From NCBI RefSeq assembly GCF_018131015.1, contig NZ_JAFCJJ010000008.1, positions 62,001 to 126,000 of the forward strand: a DNA stretch of 64,000 nucleotides, written 5' to 3'. The DNA is from Bradyrhizobium diazoefficiens. Its GTDB lineage: Bacteria > Pseudomonadota > Alphaproteobacteria > Rhizobiales > Xanthobacteraceae. Positions within the stretch are counted from its first letter, which is position 1, and each line of letters starts with the position of its first letter. This document shows, piece after piece, positions 1 to 9,835 of the stretch. Under the pieces are notes generated by a model. It did not search any database. It was not told where the DNA came from and was given only the letters and a program-made list of their open reading frames with translations. A program made the position numbers and the translations under genes.

Positions 1-1
1 C

Positions 2-217
2 TTCTCGGGCGATGCACCAGTCATCGTCACCGCGCCGGTCGAGATGGTCGAGCCGACCGGGGCCGAGACCATCGTCCTGCTGCGGCTTGGCGGCGCGCCC
101 GCGCAGGCGCGCGTCTCGCCGGACATCCGCCCGGCGCCGGGCACCGAGGCCGCCTTTGCGCTCGACACCCGCCGCATCTGCCTGTTCGACCCCGAGACGG
201 AGCGACTGATCGCATGA
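2..217 (+). CDS. ABC transporter ATP-binding protein, C-terminal TOBE region (5' truncated by window)
   Basis: An open frame enters from the left edge and ends at TGA 215-217. It encodes the last 71 residues. The pattern (VIVTAPVEMVEPTGAETIVLLRLGG, ending LFDPETERLIA, shown here only in part as evidence) is that of the TOBE/MOP-like regulatory domain closing MalK/UgpC-type sugar importer ATPases, where the last strand typically reads LFDxxTGxRL. The ATPase core lies outside the window. The stop overlaps the start of the next gene (ATGA), so the two are translationally coupled and the SDR is probably part of the same sugar uptake and oxidation operon. The substrate cannot be read from this fragment. 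Confidence 0.75.
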   Translation, partial: FSGDAPVIVTAPVEMVEPTGAETIVLLRLGGAPAQARVSPDIRPAPGTEAAFALDTRRICLFDPETERLIA

Positions 218-981
218 CACAGACGAGCTATGCCGGCCTCGCCGACCGCGTGGTGCTGATCACCGGGGGCGCCAGCGGCATCGGCGCCGCCTTCGTTCGG
301 GCCTTCGCCGCCCAGGGCGCCCGCGTCGCTTTCCTCGACATCGACACGCAGGCGGGCGAGGCGCTGGTGCGGGAGGTGGCCGAAAGCTCTCGCACAGCGC
401 CGCTGTTCGTGCCCTGCGATCTCCTCGACATCGACGCCCTGCGCGCCGCGATAACGGAGGTCCACGGCAAGCTCGGCGATGCCGCGGTCCTCGTCAACAA
501 CGCCGCCAATGACCAGCGCCAGGTGCTGGCCGACGTCACGCCTGCCGAATTCGACTGGATGATCGGCGTCAACCTCAGGCACGTCTTCTTCGCGGCCCAG
601 GCGATCGTGCCGCAGATGCAGGCGCGCGGCGGCGGCTCGATCATCAACATGTCGTCGATCGCGTGGATGCGCGGCGCCCCGGGGCTGCCGGCCTATGCGG
701 CCGCAAAGGCCGCGATCGTCGGCTTCACCAATTCGCTGGCCCGCCTGGTCGGCCCCGACCGCATCCGCGTCAACGCCATCGCGCCGGGCATGGTGATCAC
801 CGAGCGGCAGCGCCGCCTGTGGTATCCGGACGAGCAGGTCATCGCCGAGATGCGCACGCGCCAGTTCATTCCGGATGCGGTGACACCCGACGACATCGCC
901 AACATGGCGCTGTACCTCGCCTCCGACGACAGCCAGCGCATCACGCGCCAGTGTTTTCAGGTGGATGCGGGCCTGGCCTAG
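214..981 (+). CDS. SDR family NAD(P)-dependent oxidoreductase
   Basis: A 255-residue classical short-chain dehydrogenase/reductase. The Rossmann glycine motif TGGASGIG is at residues 17-24, the NNAA motif near 95-98, the catalytic Ser at 147/148 (MSSIA) and YxxxK at Tyr161-Lys165. An acidic residue after strand beta2 (LDID, about 41-44) suggests NAD(H) preference. The start overlaps the stop of the upstream ABC ATPase gene by four bases, so it is probably co-transcribed with a carbohydrate importer and oxidises the imported sugar or polyol. The exact substrate is not determined. The length is normal for the family. Confidence 0.9.
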   Translation: MTQTSYAGLADRVVLITGGASGIGAAFVRAFAAQGARVAFLDIDTQAGEALVREVAESSRTAPLFVPCDLLDIDALRAAITEVHGKLGDAAVLVNNAANDQRQVLADVTPAEFDWMIGVNLRHVFFAAQAIVPQMQARGGGSIINMSSIAWMRGAPGLPAYAAAKAAIVGFTNSLARLVGPDRIRVNAIAPGMVITERQRRLWYPDEQVIAEMRTRQFIPDAVTPDDIANMALYLASDDSQRITRQCFQVDAGLA

Positions 982-1017
982 GGCATTCTGAGACGACGTG
1001 GTGACTAACCGTGACCG

Positions 1018-1998
1018 TCAGGGATTGCGCCGCGAGAACGAGATGGCATAGGCGCCGTTGCGGACGTCGATCATCGGATCGTCGGACTGCTCGATCCCGT
1101 CGGTGAGCTGGCCCGGCAGGAACAGGAGCTTCTTCTGTGCGTCGTCACTGTTCGCCACGGCCTTGTCGATCGTCAGCACGCCAAGCTCGACCAGCTTGCG
1201 ATCATCAGGCCACGGCTTTGCTGGATCCTTGGTGGAGTCGCCGGCGGCAGCGAGTTGCGCCTTGAAGCGGAAGGTCACCGGCCCCTGCTTCAATCGCGCG
1301 GGCAGCTCCTCCATCAGGAAGTCCGGCGTCTTCTTCGCAGCCTCGGCCTTGTCCAGATGCACGACCTTCTCGGGGATCATCTGGTAACGGACGGCCTGTC
1401 GCTCGCCCGCCTTGTTGACGAACACGAACGCATTGATGCCGAAATAGGCCTCGCTGGCAAAACTGTCCGGCGTGGCGACCGTGGCAAAGGCAGCCGGAAT
1501 GGTGGGATGGCTCGCCACGAACTGCTCGAACTTCGTCGGCTTGGCCGCGTCCGGCGGGCTCTGCGCGATCGCGACGAACAGGTCGCGAAACTCCTCGCCG
1601 GTCGAGACGGGAAAGAATTTCAGCGAGTTGATCACGATGTCCGTGTCGCTGCCGTCGGGCAGGTGAAACTTCACCGCCATGCCATGCGGATTGGCATCGC
1701 CGGAGCCGTCGGGCAGGTTCGGCACGCCCGAGGCATCCGAGAACCGCACTGTCACCGGAACCTCAGCGCCGCCGAACAGCACCGCCTTGCTCAAGCCAGC
1801 GGCTTCCGACGAGGCCTTGAACTTCCCCTCGGCCACGACGCCCTTGGCGTGATTGGCGCGGAATCCGGCGTGGACACCGAACACCTTGTTCATCTGATTG
1901 ACAATCTGCTCCTCGACCGGCGCGTCCTGCGCGCGGGTGACGGCGGGCAACGCCAGGCCAAACACGACCAGCGCGGCAACGAGCTTGCGGTTCATCAT
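1018..1998 (-). CDS. catalase-related peroxidase, secreted
   Basis: 326 residues with an N-terminal signal peptide (MMNRKLVAALVVFGLALPAV, cleavage near AQD). The body matches the short catalase-related (SrpA/KatA-fold) peroxidases: the segments around HAKGVVAEGKF, VTVRFSDASGVPNLPDG, NPHGMAVKFHLPDG and INSLKFFPV correspond to the catalase core lining the heme pocket. At about 300 residues it lacks the flavodoxin-like extension of large catalases. Such proteins use heme to reduce H2O2 or organic peroxides, here in the periplasm. It stands alone between the SDR (convergent) and lpxB, 71 bp downstream of the lpxB stop on the same strand. Confidence 0.88.
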   Translation of the reverse strand: MMNRKLVAALVVFGLALPAVTRAQDAPVEEQIVNQMNKVFGVHAGFRANHAKGVVAEGKFKASSEAAGLSKAVLFGGAEVPVTVRFSDASGVPNLPDGSGDANPHGMAVKFHLPDGSDTDIVINSLKFFPVSTGEEFRDLFVAIAQSPPDAAKPTKFEQFVASHPTIPAAFATVATPDSFASEAYFGINAFVFVNKAGERQAVRYQMIPEKVVHLDKAEAAKKTPDFLMEELPARLKQGPVTFRFKAQLAAAGDSTKDPAKPWPDDRKLVELGVLTIDKAVANSDDAQKKLLFLPGQLTDGIEQSDDPMIDVRNGAYAISFSRRNP

Positions 1999-2069
1999 CA
2001 GCAGCTCCTCTTGTCATGAGCATCGCAGCATAGCAGCATAAAGTGACGCATGAGCGACTTTCGTGACGT

Positions 2070-3278
2070 TCACGACCGACGCGCAGTAACTCCCTGATCA
2101 TACAGGCCCCGCTGCCCCTTCCCAATCGTTGCGAGCACGATGTCGGCAGCAAGTTCGCTCGGCGGTTTGTCGCCGGTGGACATGATGCCGTCGAGACGGG
2201 CGAACGCCTCGACCTGCCGGCGGCGCATGTCGCTGTCCGTGAGCACCTCGGACAGCGCCGGCGCGAGCTTCTCCGGCGTGCAGTCCTCCTGCAGATACTC
2301 CGGAACGACATCCTCGCCGATCACGAGATTGGCGAGGATCACCGAGGAGACACGGACCGCGCGGCGCAGGATGAAGGCCTCGACCGCGCCGACGCGATAG
2401 GCCGTCACCATCGGAATGCCGGATAGCGCAAGCTCCAGCGTCACCGTGCCGGACTTGGCCAGCGCCGCGCGCGCGATCCGGAAGGCGGCGCGCTTTTCGG
2501 CTTCGCCAACCACGATCTGCGGCCTGACCGGCCAGGTCGCGACACCCTCGCGGATCGTCGCTTCGAGATGCGGCATGGTCGGCAGCATCAATTCAAAGGC
2601 GTGCCCCTCGGTCTGCAGCCGTCCGAGCGTGGCGCCAAAAACGTCGAGATGGTGCCTGATCTCGCTGCGGCGGCTGCCGGGCAGCACCAGCAGCACCGGC
2701 GGCGGCGCCTCGCGCCGCTTCTGCTCCTCGGCATTCGGCCGCAATGACGGCAATTGCTCGATCAGGGGATGGCCGACATAGCTGCAGGGCGGCCCTTGCA
2801 GCTTGCGGTACTCTTCCGGCTCGAACGGCAGCAGGCCCAGCACGTGATCGACATAATCGAGCATGGCGCGGGCGCGGCCCGGCCGCCACGCCCAGACCGA
2901 GGGCGAGACGTAGTCCAGAATCGGGATCGCGGGATTTTTTGCACGGACGCGGCGGGCGACGCGATGGGTGAAGTCGGGACTGTCGATGATGACGAGCGCA
3001 TCGGGCGCGGCCGCCGTCACGGCGTCCGCGGTCCTTCGGATCAGCCGCAGGATCTTTGGCAATTGCTGCAGCACCGCGGCGAAGCCGACGATCGACAGCT
3101 CCTCGATCGGAAACAGCGTCTTGAGCCCCTCGCGCGCCATGGCGCTGCCGCCGACGCCCTCGAACTCTACGCCGTCGCCGAGGCGCTGGCGCAGCACCTG
3201 CATCAGCGCCGCGCCGAGCCGGTCGCCGGATTCCTCGGTCGCGATCAAAAATATCTTTCGCTCCGGGTTGCGGGTCAC
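2070..3278 (-). CDS. lpxB: lipid-A-disaccharide synthase
   Basis: 402 residues. LpxB condenses UDP-2,3-diacylglucosamine with lipid X to give the lipid A disaccharide at the inner face of the cytoplasmic membrane. The N-terminus (KIFLIATEESGDRLGA) is the family signature for this GT-B glycosyltransferase (GT19), followed by GVGGSAMAREG, FPIEELSIVGF and the conserved DYVSPSVWAWRPGR block. The start overlaps the lpxI stop by four bases (ATGA). It is the last gene of the lpxA-lpxI-lpxB unit. Confidence 0.97.
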   Translation of the reverse strand: MTRNPERKIFLIATEESGDRLGAALMQVLRQRLGDGVEFEGVGGSAMAREGLKTLFPIEELSIVGFAAVLQQLPKILRLIRRTADAVTAAAPDALVIIDSPDFTHRVARRVRAKNPAIPILDYVSPSVWAWRPGRARAMLDYVDHVLGLLPFEPEEYRKLQGPPCSYVGHPLIEQLPSLRPNAEEQKRREAPPPVLLVLPGSRRSEIRHHLDVFGATLGRLQTEGHAFELMLPTMPHLEATIREGVATWPVRPQIVVGEAEKRAAFRIARAALAKSGTVTLELALSGIPMVTAYRVGAVEAFILRRAVRVSSVILANLVIGEDVVPEYLQEDCTPEKLAPALSEVLTDSDMRRRQVEAFARLDGIMSTGDKPPSELAADIVLATIGKGQRGLYDQGVTARRS

Positions 3279-4144
3279 GCCGGCAGGCCGATGATGAAGA
3301 GGCGTTTGGTGTCGGCGAGCGCGATCATCGCCTGCGGCTCGGCGGCAATGGTGTTGCCGGCGATGACGGCGATGCCGGCAAGCCCGGCCTTGGCGACGCC
3401 TTCGATGGTGCGCGGACCGATCGTCGGCAGGTCGAAGCGCAAATCCTGCCCGCTCTTCGGCGCCTTGACCAGCACGCCGCGTCCGGTGGCGGCACGGATG
3501 CGTCCCTCCTCGCGCAGGCGCGCGACGCGGGCCAGCAGCGCATCGGTGCCCTCGATGTCCTCGACCGCCACCACATGTCCGTCGATCACGACCGCGGCCT
3601 GGCCGATGTCGAACGGACCGAGGGCGGTGAGCACCGCGCGTCCGCGCGCGATGTCGGCCGTGGCTTTGTCGGCCGGCCAGCCGCGGCTGATGCAGCCCTC
3701 GGGCATCAGCAGATCGGGCGCCACGTCCTTGATGCCGACCATGCGAAAGCCGTCCTGCTCGAGGATGCGCCCGACGCCGGACAACAAATGGTCGTCGCCG
3801 CCGCGGAAGGCCCTTATGACGTTGCCGAGCAGGCGCAGCGTCTTGACGTCGAACCGGATCTCGATGAGCGAAGGCCGCACCAGCGTGCCGATGAAGATCA
3901 AATCGCGGCAGCCTTCCTCGCGGAACAGCCGCATCGCGCGGCCGAGCTGGCCGACCGAGATCCAGCGATGGCGGAATTTCTCTACCCGCGCCGGGTCGCA
4001 GGCGCCGCGCAGTGGAAACAGCACCGGCGTGATGCCGCGCGCTGTCAGCGACTCCGCAACCGCGAACGGCATGGCGCCGCCGCCGGCGACCACACCGACC
4101 GGCGATGAAATCGGGGAAGCCGCCGATGTCATGTCTGCGGCCAT
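3275..4144 (-). CDS. lpxI: UDP-2,3-diacylglucosamine diphosphatase LpxI
   Basis: 289 residues. This is the LpxI (DUF1009) type of UDP-2,3-diacylglucosamine pyrophosphatase used by alphaproteobacteria instead of LpxH; it makes lipid X for LpxB. Diagnostic segments are the N-terminal GVVAGGGAMPFAVAESL, a middle block with DVAPDLLMPEGC, and the C-terminal LVKAPKSGQDLRFDLPTIG. It sits between lpxA (7 bp upstream) and lpxB (4-bp overlap), the expected position in the pathway operon. Confidence 0.96.
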   Translation of the reverse strand: MAADMTSAASPISSPVGVVAGGGAMPFAVAESLTARGITPVLFPLRGACDPARVEKFRHRWISVGQLGRAMRLFREEGCRDLIFIGTLVRPSLIEIRFDVKTLRLLGNVIRAFRGGDDHLLSGVGRILEQDGFRMVGIKDVAPDLLMPEGCISRGWPADKATADIARGRAVLTALGPFDIGQAAVVIDGHVVAVEDIEGTDALLARVARLREEGRIRAATGRGVLVKAPKSGQDLRFDLPTIGPRTIEGVAKAGLAGIAVIAGNTIAAEPQAMIALADTKRLFIIGLPA

Positions 4145-4151
4145 CCCGGCG

Positions 4152-4949
4152 TCACTTCTCGATTGCGGGAAGGCAGAGCGGGCGATGCTTGCCCTTGCCG
4201 ATGAAGTCGAGGATTTCGCAAATCGCGGGATCTTCCGCGGCGAGCGGCTGCACCGCCGCGAGGCGCTCGGCGAACATGCCGGGACCGTGAAAGAGTTTCT
4301 GGTAGAAGGCGCGCACGGTCGCGAGCCGCTGCTTGGTGAATTTGCGCCGCTTCATGCCGATGATGTTGAGGCCCTCGAGCACGGCATACTGTCCGTTGAC
4401 GAGGCCAAACGGAATGATGTCGTCGCGCACACCGCAGACGCCGCCGACCATCACCTGCGGGCCGATGCGGGTGAACTGGTGCACCGCAGACAGGCCGCCG
4501 ATGAAGACGAAGTCGCCGATCTCGGCGTGACCGCCGAGCGTCGCCGATGTCGCGAAGATCACGTCGTTGCCGACGTGACAGTCATGGCCGACGTGGCTGC
4601 AATTCATGAAATAGCCGCGGTCACCGACCGTCGTAATACCGCCGCCCGCGACGGTTCCGGCATTCATGGTCACGGATTCGCGGATAATGCAGCCGGAGCC
4701 GATCTTCAGCCTGGTCAGCTCGCCGCGATAGCTCAGCGACTGCGGCGGTGTGCCAAGCGAGGCGAACGGATAGATGGTGCAGTCGTCGCCGATGGTGGTC
4801 TGCGCGGTGACGTGCACATGGCCGATCAGCTTGCAGTTCGCGCCGATCACGACGTTCCGGCCGATCATGCAGAAGGGCCCGATCTCGGTGCCCTCGCCGA
4901 TCACGGCCCCGTCCTCGACCCGTGCGGTGGGATCAATCTTGCTCATCAA
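4152..4949 (-). CDS. lpxA: acyl-ACP--UDP-N-acetylglucosamine O-acyltransferase
   Basis: 265 residues, normal for LpxA, which performs the first committed step of lipid A synthesis. The N-terminal two thirds is a left-handed beta helix of hexapeptide repeats (ARVEDGAVIGEGTEIGPF and following). The catalytic histidine region is GGLSAVHQFTRIG and the C-terminal helical part is GLNIIGMKRRKFTKQRL. It is normally immediately downstream of fabZ; here a small gene on the opposite strand (5123-5467) separates them, so lpxA must have its own promoter or depend on read-through antisense to that gene. Confidence 0.97.
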   Translation of the reverse strand: MMSKIDPTARVEDGAVIGEGTEIGPFCMIGRNVVIGANCKLIGHVHVTAQTTIGDDCTIYPFASLGTPPQSLSYRGELTRLKIGSGCIIRESVTMNAGTVAGGGITTVGDRGYFMNCSHVGHDCHVGNDVIFATSATLGGHAEIGDFVFIGGLSAVHQFTRIGPQVMVGGVCGVRDDIIPFGLVNGQYAVLEGLNIIGMKRRKFTKQRLATVRAFYQKLFHGPGMFAERLAAVQPLAAEDPAICEILDFIGKGKHRPLCLPAIEK

Positions 4950-5122
4950 GCAATCTTATTCATCAAGAAGGTCTGATTAAGTGTTGAAGTCGCTTGGTTT
5001 TCGGCTGGTTAGCGCGACTTTGCCCGATCTGTCCAGTGACGTATGATCTCGGCCTGTTTCAGGTGCCGGATGAGCCGGCCCCGGCAGCCCTTCAACGCGT
5101 TCATGTGGAGCTTGAACTCATA

Positions 5123-5467
5123 ATGGTCAGGGCCCTGGCAATCCTGCTCGCTCAGCTCATGACCGCACCGGTCGTGTCCGAGACGGTCGAGACCACTGAG
5201 CGCCAGTTCGTCGATCTCGGGACATTCGAATGCCGCGATATCAACCGCAGCACGGTGCTTCAGCGGGTCTGCTACGACCGCGCGCAGCAGGACCTCGTGG
5301 TCGCGGTCCGCGGCGCCTATCAGCGCTATTGCGGGGTTGCGCCGGACACGGTCCAGCGCCTGCTGGGCGCCCCGTCCATGGGCCGGTTCTTCGACCAGAA
5401 TCTCAAGCGCGAGACCCGCGGCGTCCGCTACGCCTGCCCTGCGAACGGACTCGTCCAGCGAAGCTGA
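5123..5467 (+). CDS. small secreted KTSC-like protein
   Basis: 114 residues from ATG 5123, chosen because it gives a signal peptide (MVRALAILLAQLMTAPVVS). A longer frame starting at 4994 would put 43 uncharacteristic residues in front. The mature part resembles the KTSC domain: an SxxLxxVxYD-like segment (STVLQRVCYD), a short beta meander with AYQRYCGV, and a closing APSMGRFFDQNLK motif. The frame has four cysteines in this region. KTSC domains are found in lysyl-tRNA synthetases and small stand-alone proteins and have no firmly assigned role. It lies on the opposite strand inside the fabZ-lpxA junction. Confidence 0.72.
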   Translation: MVRALAILLAQLMTAPVVSETVETTERQFVDLGTFECRDINRSTVLQRVCYDRAQQDLVVAVRGAYQRYCGVAPDTVQRLLGAPSMGRFFDQNLKRETRGVRYACPANGLVQRS

Positions 5468-5474
5468 AACCGCT

Positions 5475-5936
5475 TCAGTCCGTCAGCATGGCGCCGACGT
5501 CAGCCTCCGCGACCACCTGGCCGTTGACCTTGGCGTCGCCGTGAAACCACCACATCGCCTTGCGGCGGCCGATCGACCGCATGTGGTATTCGATGGTGTC
5601 GCCGGGCAGCACCGGCTTGCGGAACTTGCACTTGTCGATGGTGAGGAAATAGACCGCCCGCGGCTTCTCGGTGCCGTCAACCGAGGTGATGCCGATCACG
5701 CCCGCGGTCTGCGCCATCGCCTCGATCATCATCACGCCGGGATAGACCGGGCGGTCGGGGAAATGCCCCTGGAAGGCCGGCTCGTTGAAGGTGACGTTCT
5801 TGATGCCGATGCCGCTGTAATCGGTGCGGATGTTGATCACGCGGTCGATCAAGAGCATCGGAAAGCGGTGCGGGAGCGTGCGCAGAATCGCGTTGATGTC
5901 CACGAGCTCGAACCTGACCGGTGCCTCCTCCATCAC
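5475..5936 (-). CDS. fabZ: 3-hydroxyacyl-[ACP] dehydratase FabZ
   Basis: About 152 residues. Hot-dog-fold dehydratase of type II fatty acid synthesis, converting (3R)-hydroxyacyl-ACP to trans-2-enoyl-ACP. The segment [13 protein letters not shown] holds the conserved PHR.P.LL.D motif, and [22 protein letters not shown] holds the catalytic His and Glu. Two starts are possible: GTG at 5936 (overlapping the lpxD stop as GTGA) and ATG at 5933; both give the same protein apart from one residue. The gene competes with LpxA for the hydroxyacyl-ACP pool, which explains its place in this cluster. Confidence 0.96.
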   Translation of the reverse strand: MMEEAPVRFELVDINAILRTLPHRFPMLLIDRVINIRTDYSGIGIKNVTFNEPAFQGHFPDRPVYPGVMMIEAMAQTAGVIGITSVDGTEKPRAVYFLTIDKCKFRKPVLPGDTIEYHMRSIGRRKAMWWFHGDAKVNGQVVAEADVGAMLTD

Positions 5937-7000
5937 TCCTGTCCCTTATCTTTCGGATCGGCCTTGCTGTCGCGCACCAGGCGCTCCACTGCCACGATCT
6001 CCTTGAACCACTGCTTGGTCGGCTTGGCAAAAAATCCGCCCCAGCGTCCGCCTGCCGGGATGTCGTCCTTGACGCCGCTCATCGCGGTGACCTGGGCCCC
6101 GTCGCCGATCTTGAGGTGATTGTTGATGCCAACCTTTGCTCCCAGCGCCACGTTGTCGCCGATCGTCAGGCTGCCCGCGAGCCCGATCTGGGCCGCCAGC
6201 AGGCAATTCCGTCCGATGGTCACATTGTGGCCGATCTGGACCTGATTGTCGATTTTGGTGCCCTCCCCGATCACGGTGTCGCGCAGCGATCCGCGGTCGA
6301 TGGTGGTTCCGGCGCCGACTTCGACATTGTTCTGGATCAGCACCCGGCCGGTCTGCGGAACCTTCAGATGGCCCTCGGGGCCGAAGAAGATGAAGCCATA
6401 GCCGTCCTGGCCGATCGAGCAGCCGGGGTGGATCAGCACGTCGTTACCGATCAGCGCGCACTGGATGGCCGTGCGGGCGCCGACGTTACAATCCCGGCCG
6501 ATCTTGACGCCCGGGCCGATCACGGCGCCAGAGCCGATCACGGTACCGCTGCCGATCTCGACCTCCGGGCCGATCACGGCCAGGGGATCGACGACGACGC
6601 CATCCTCCAGCCGCGCCGAGGGATCGATGATGGCCGAGGCGGCGATGCCGTCATTGCCGATCCAGGATTGCGGGCGCAGCGCATCGCCATGCCATTCCCG
6701 GGCGAGACCGACGAAGGCGCGGAACGGCTGGGCCACCCGCAGCACCGCGACATGCGCGGGCACCTGGGCCTCGAAGCGCGGGCTCACGAGGCACGCGCCG
6801 GCCCGGGTCGTCTTGAGCTCATCGGCATATTTGAGGTTGTCGAAGAACGTCAGATGCATCGGACCGGCTTCGTCGAGCGAAGCAAGGCCCGTGATGATTT
6901 GGCCGCCCCTGGCGGGGTCGACCAGTTGCGCCTTGGTCAGCGTGGCAATGTCAGCCAGCGCTGAGGCAGGCGGCTTTTTGAAGAAGGTCGGCTGCGCCAT
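5933..7000 (-). CDS. lpxD: UDP-3-O-(3-hydroxyacyl)glucosamine N-acyltransferase
   Basis: 355 residues from the ATG at 7000 (MAQPTFFKK). The frame extends upstream to 7096 but those 32 codons are unlike LpxD. An N-terminal uridine-binding domain is followed by a long left-handed beta helix of hexapeptide repeats ([20 protein letters not shown]), the catalytic histidine block QIGHNVTIG, and a C-terminal helix. It catalyses the third step of lipid A synthesis. The stop overlaps the fabZ start. bamA ends 125 bp upstream. Confidence 0.96.
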   Translation of the reverse strand: MAQPTFFKKPPASALADIATLTKAQLVDPARGGQIITGLASLDEAGPMHLTFFDNLKYADELKTTRAGACLVSPRFEAQVPAHVAVLRVAQPFRAFVGLAREWHGDALRPQSWIGNDGIAASAIIDPSARLEDGVVVDPLAVIGPEVEIGSGTVIGSGAVIGPGVKIGRDCNVGARTAIQCALIGNDVLIHPGCSIGQDGYGFIFFGPEGHLKVPQTGRVLIQNNVEVGAGTTIDRGSLRDTVIGEGTKIDNQVQIGHNVTIGRNCLLAAQIGLAGSLTIGDNVALGAKVGINNHLKIGDGAQVTAMSGVKDDIPAGGRWGGFFAKPTKQWFKEIVAVERLVRDSKADPKDKGQE

Positions 7001-7125
7001 TCCACCCCGTCGCGGTCCGGCTTCGGCATGAAGCGGCCAGGCCGCATCTTGCCTCATCTCCTGGATTGAGCGCGATCCTCTTGCAGAGGCCGGCACCCTT
7101 GCGGAGGCCGGCCCTGCTGATCGAA

Positions 7126-9657
7126 TTAGAAGGTCGTGCCGCCGCCGAACCTGAACTGCTGCACGCGGTCGTGTGCGCCCTTGGTGAGGGGCACCGCATA
7201 GTCGAAGCGCAGCGGACCGAACGGCGAGGCCCAGATCAGACCGACACCCACCGACGAGCGGATGGTCCGGCTATCGTCAAACACCAGGCCCGTACAGGTA
7301 CCGGCCGAGGCCGGATTGACCGTGGACGGGATACAGCTCGAGTTCTTCGGCGTGGTCAATTCGTTGGTGAGAGCCCACGTCGTCGGACCCTGATAGTCGT
7401 AGAGGCCGCCGGCATCGGCATAGACCGCGCCCTTCAGACCCACTTCCCTGGGTAGGAACCAGAACGGCATCTGCAATTCGAGCGAAGCGCCCCAGTACTT
7501 GGTGCCGCCGAGCGCGTCCTGCGTACCGAAGGGATTCAGGTCGCGCGGGCCGATGCCGTTCGGGGCGAAGCCGCGCACGAGGTTCGGGCCCATCTGGAAG
7601 TGGTCGAGCATGCGCAGGTCGCTGCCCACCTTGGTCAGCACGCCACCCTGGAGATGGACGAGACCGACGAGATCGGACACCAGCGTCTGGTAGTACTTCG
7701 CATCGGCCGCAGTCTTCAGGTAGGTGACGTCGCCGCCGACGCCGGCGAAGTCCTGCTTGAAGTCGACGAGCAGGCCGTCGGTCGGGTTCTTGTTGTTGTC
7801 CAGCGTGTTGTAGGTCAGTGTGTAGCCGAGCGCCGAGGTCAGCGTCTTGCCGTTCGCCAGCTCCTTGCGCACCGGCAGCGACGCTTCGCCGTTGGCGTAG
7901 CAGCCGAGGCCGCCGGTCGAGCTGAGATCCGGAATGCCACCATTGGCGGCGGAGAAGGCCGGGCTGGTGTTGGCCGCAACACCGTTGTTCAAGCAGTCCG
8001 TCAGGGAAAACGGCAGCGAGATTTCCTGGCGGTAGACCGAGTAGCGCACCTGCAGCGCCAGATCTTCACGCAAGGAGAAGCCGAGGCGCGGCGAGAAGCC
8101 GAGCGTCTTGGTGCCGTAGGAGATGTAGCTGTTGGAGAGCTGCTGGCGCTGATAGAGGTCGAGGCCGAGCGCAACGCGGTAGTCGAGCAGATAGGGCTCG
8201 ACGAACGACAGCGAGTAGCCGCGCGCGTACTGGCCGTAGGTGACCGATGCCTTGGCGAACAGGCCGCGGCCGAGCAGGTTGCGCTCGGAGATCGAGACTT
8301 CGGCAAGCGCGCCGTCGGTCGTGGAGTAACCGCCCGAGACCGAGAAGTCGCCGGTCGACTTCTCCTCGAGATCGACGATCAGGATGACGCGGTCGCTGGA
8401 GGAGCCGGGCTCAGTCGTGATCTTGACGCTCTTGAAGTAGTCGAGGTTCTTCAGCCGGCGCTCGGCACGGTCGACCAGCGCGCGGTTGTAGGCGTCACCC
8501 TCGGAGATATCGAATTCGCGGCGAATGACGTAGTCGCGCGTGCGGGTGTTGCCGCGGACGTTGATGCGCTCGATATAGGTGCGCGGACCCTCGTCGACGT
8601 TGAACACCACCGACACGGTATGCGCATCGAAGTTGCGGTCGCCGCCCGGGCGCACCACGGCGAAGGCATAGCCGCGGCGCGAGGCCTCGATCTGCATTTC
8701 CTCGACCGACTTCTCGACCGATTCGACGTTGTAGAGCGAGCCGACATTGACGCGCGAATAGGCCCGCATCGTGGTGGGGTCGAAATTGGGAATGCTGGTG
8801 CGGAAGTCGACCGACCCGACGCGATATTGCTGGCCTTCCTCGATCTTGAAGGTGACCAGGAAGCCCTTCTTCTCGGGATCGTATTCGGTCAGCGCCGCCA
8901 CGACCTGAACGTCGGCGAAGCCGTTCTTGAGATAGAAGCGCCGGATCAGATCGCGGTCGGCCTCGACGCGATCGGGATCGTAGACGTCGTTGCTGCCGAG
9001 GAAGCTCAGCAGGTTCGATTCGTGCGTCTTGATGACGTCGCGCAGCCGGTAGGACGAGAACGCGTTGTTGCCGATGAACTCGATCGACTTGACGGAGGTC
9101 TTGACGCCTTCGTTGACGGTGAAGATGAGGTCGACGCGGTTGTTCGGCTGCTCGATGATTTCCGGCGTGACGCGCACGTCATAACGGCCGGAGCGGCGGT
9201 AGATTTCGGCAATGCGCAGCGTATCCGACTGCACCATGGCGCGGGAGAAGGTGCCACGCGCCTTGGACTGGACCTCGGCGGTGAGCTGCTCGTCCTTGAT
9301 CTTCTTGTTGCCCTCGAAGGCGATGCGCCCGATCACCGGGTTTTCCACCACGGAGACGATGATCTGGCCGCCCGGACCGCGGTTGATTCGAACGTCCTGG
9401 AACAGGCCGGTCTCGATCAGCGCCTTGAGGCCGTCGTCGATGGCGCCCTGGTCGAGACGACCGCCGGGACCCGGCCTGAAATAGGAGCGAATCGTCTCCA
9501 CCTCGACACGGCGATTTCCCTGAACGGAAATCGACTGGACGGTCTGGGCAAGCACAGAGGAAGAGACAAAAACAGCCCCGACCGGGGCAACCACCGGCGC
9601 GCCGAAAAAGATCAGGGTTGCGAGCAAGCCCCCCCGGAGTCGCAGTCCAAACTTCAT
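7126..9657 (-). CDS. bamA: outer membrane protein assembly factor BamA
   Basis: 843 residues from ATG 9657 ([10 protein letters not shown]). An in-frame ATG 42 bases upstream exists, but the later one places the signal peptide at the N-terminus. Signal sequence to about residue 50, then five POTRA domains (first begins [18 protein letters not shown]; repeats at [42 protein letters not shown]), then a 16-strand C-terminal barrel ending in the aromatic outer-membrane signal ([10 protein letters not shown]). It folds beta-barrel proteins into the outer membrane. The neighbours rseP and lpxD reflect the conserved envelope-biogenesis gene order. Confidence 0.97.
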   Translation of the reverse strand: MKFGLRLRGGLLATLIFFGAPVVAPVGAVFVSSSVLAQTVQSISVQGNRRVEVETIRSYFRPGPGGRLDQGAIDDGLKALIETGLFQDVRINRGPGGQIIVSVVENPVIGRIAFEGNKKIKDEQLTAEVQSKARGTFSRAMVQSDTLRIAEIYRRSGRYDVRVTPEIIEQPNNRVDLIFTVNEGVKTSVKSIEFIGNNAFSSYRLRDVIKTHESNLLSFLGSNDVYDPDRVEADRDLIRRFYLKNGFADVQVVAALTEYDPEKKGFLVTFKIEEGQQYRVGSVDFRTSIPNFDPTTMRAYSRVNVGSLYNVESVEKSVEEMQIEASRRGYAFAVVRPGGDRNFDAHTVSVVFNVDEGPRTYIERINVRGNTRTRDYVIRREFDISEGDAYNRALVDRAERRLKNLDYFKSVKITTEPGSSSDRVILIVDLEEKSTGDFSVSGGYSTTDGALAEVSISERNLLGRGLFAKASVTYGQYARGYSLSFVEPYLLDYRVALGLDLYQRQQLSNSYISYGTKTLGFSPRLGFSLREDLALQVRYSVYRQEISLPFSLTDCLNNGVAANTSPAFSAANGGIPDLSSTGGLGCYANGEASLPVRKELANGKTLTSALGYTLTYNTLDNNKNPTDGLLVDFKQDFAGVGGDVTYLKTAADAKYYQTLVSDLVGLVHLQGGVLTKVGSDLRMLDHFQMGPNLVRGFAPNGIGPRDLNPFGTQDALGGTKYWGASLELQMPFWFLPREVGLKGAVYADAGGLYDYQGPTTWALTNELTTPKNSSCIPSTVNPASAGTCTGLVFDDSRTIRSSVGVGLIWASPFGPLRFDYAVPLTKGAHDRVQQFRFGGGTTF

Positions 9658-9835
9658 GCGCAACGCGCCCTTATCATTCCGAACCAGACCCAACCCCAAC
9701 GCCGGTCTGGGAGATTCCCCAAAAGTTCAGGCCGCTTGTAGCCAATTTCACCGACGCCGCAAACGGCCGAGCGCGCCGTAATTTCAATTTCATTCCAAGA
9801 CGTTGCCCAACAGCAACGTCACAAAAAAGCCCCGA

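Noticed and set aside
2754..4976. A 740-codon open frame on the plus strand
   Set aside because: It spans the antisense of lpxB, lpxI and lpxA together, which are unmistakable genes.
7600..9741. A 713-codon open frame on the plus strand
   Set aside because: Antisense to bamA, whose POTRA and barrel motifs are clear; no family features in the plus-strand frame.
9800..9819. Inverted repeat between rseP and bamA as a terminator
   Set aside because: The stem is perfect (7 bp), but no T run follows in either direction where a transcript would end.
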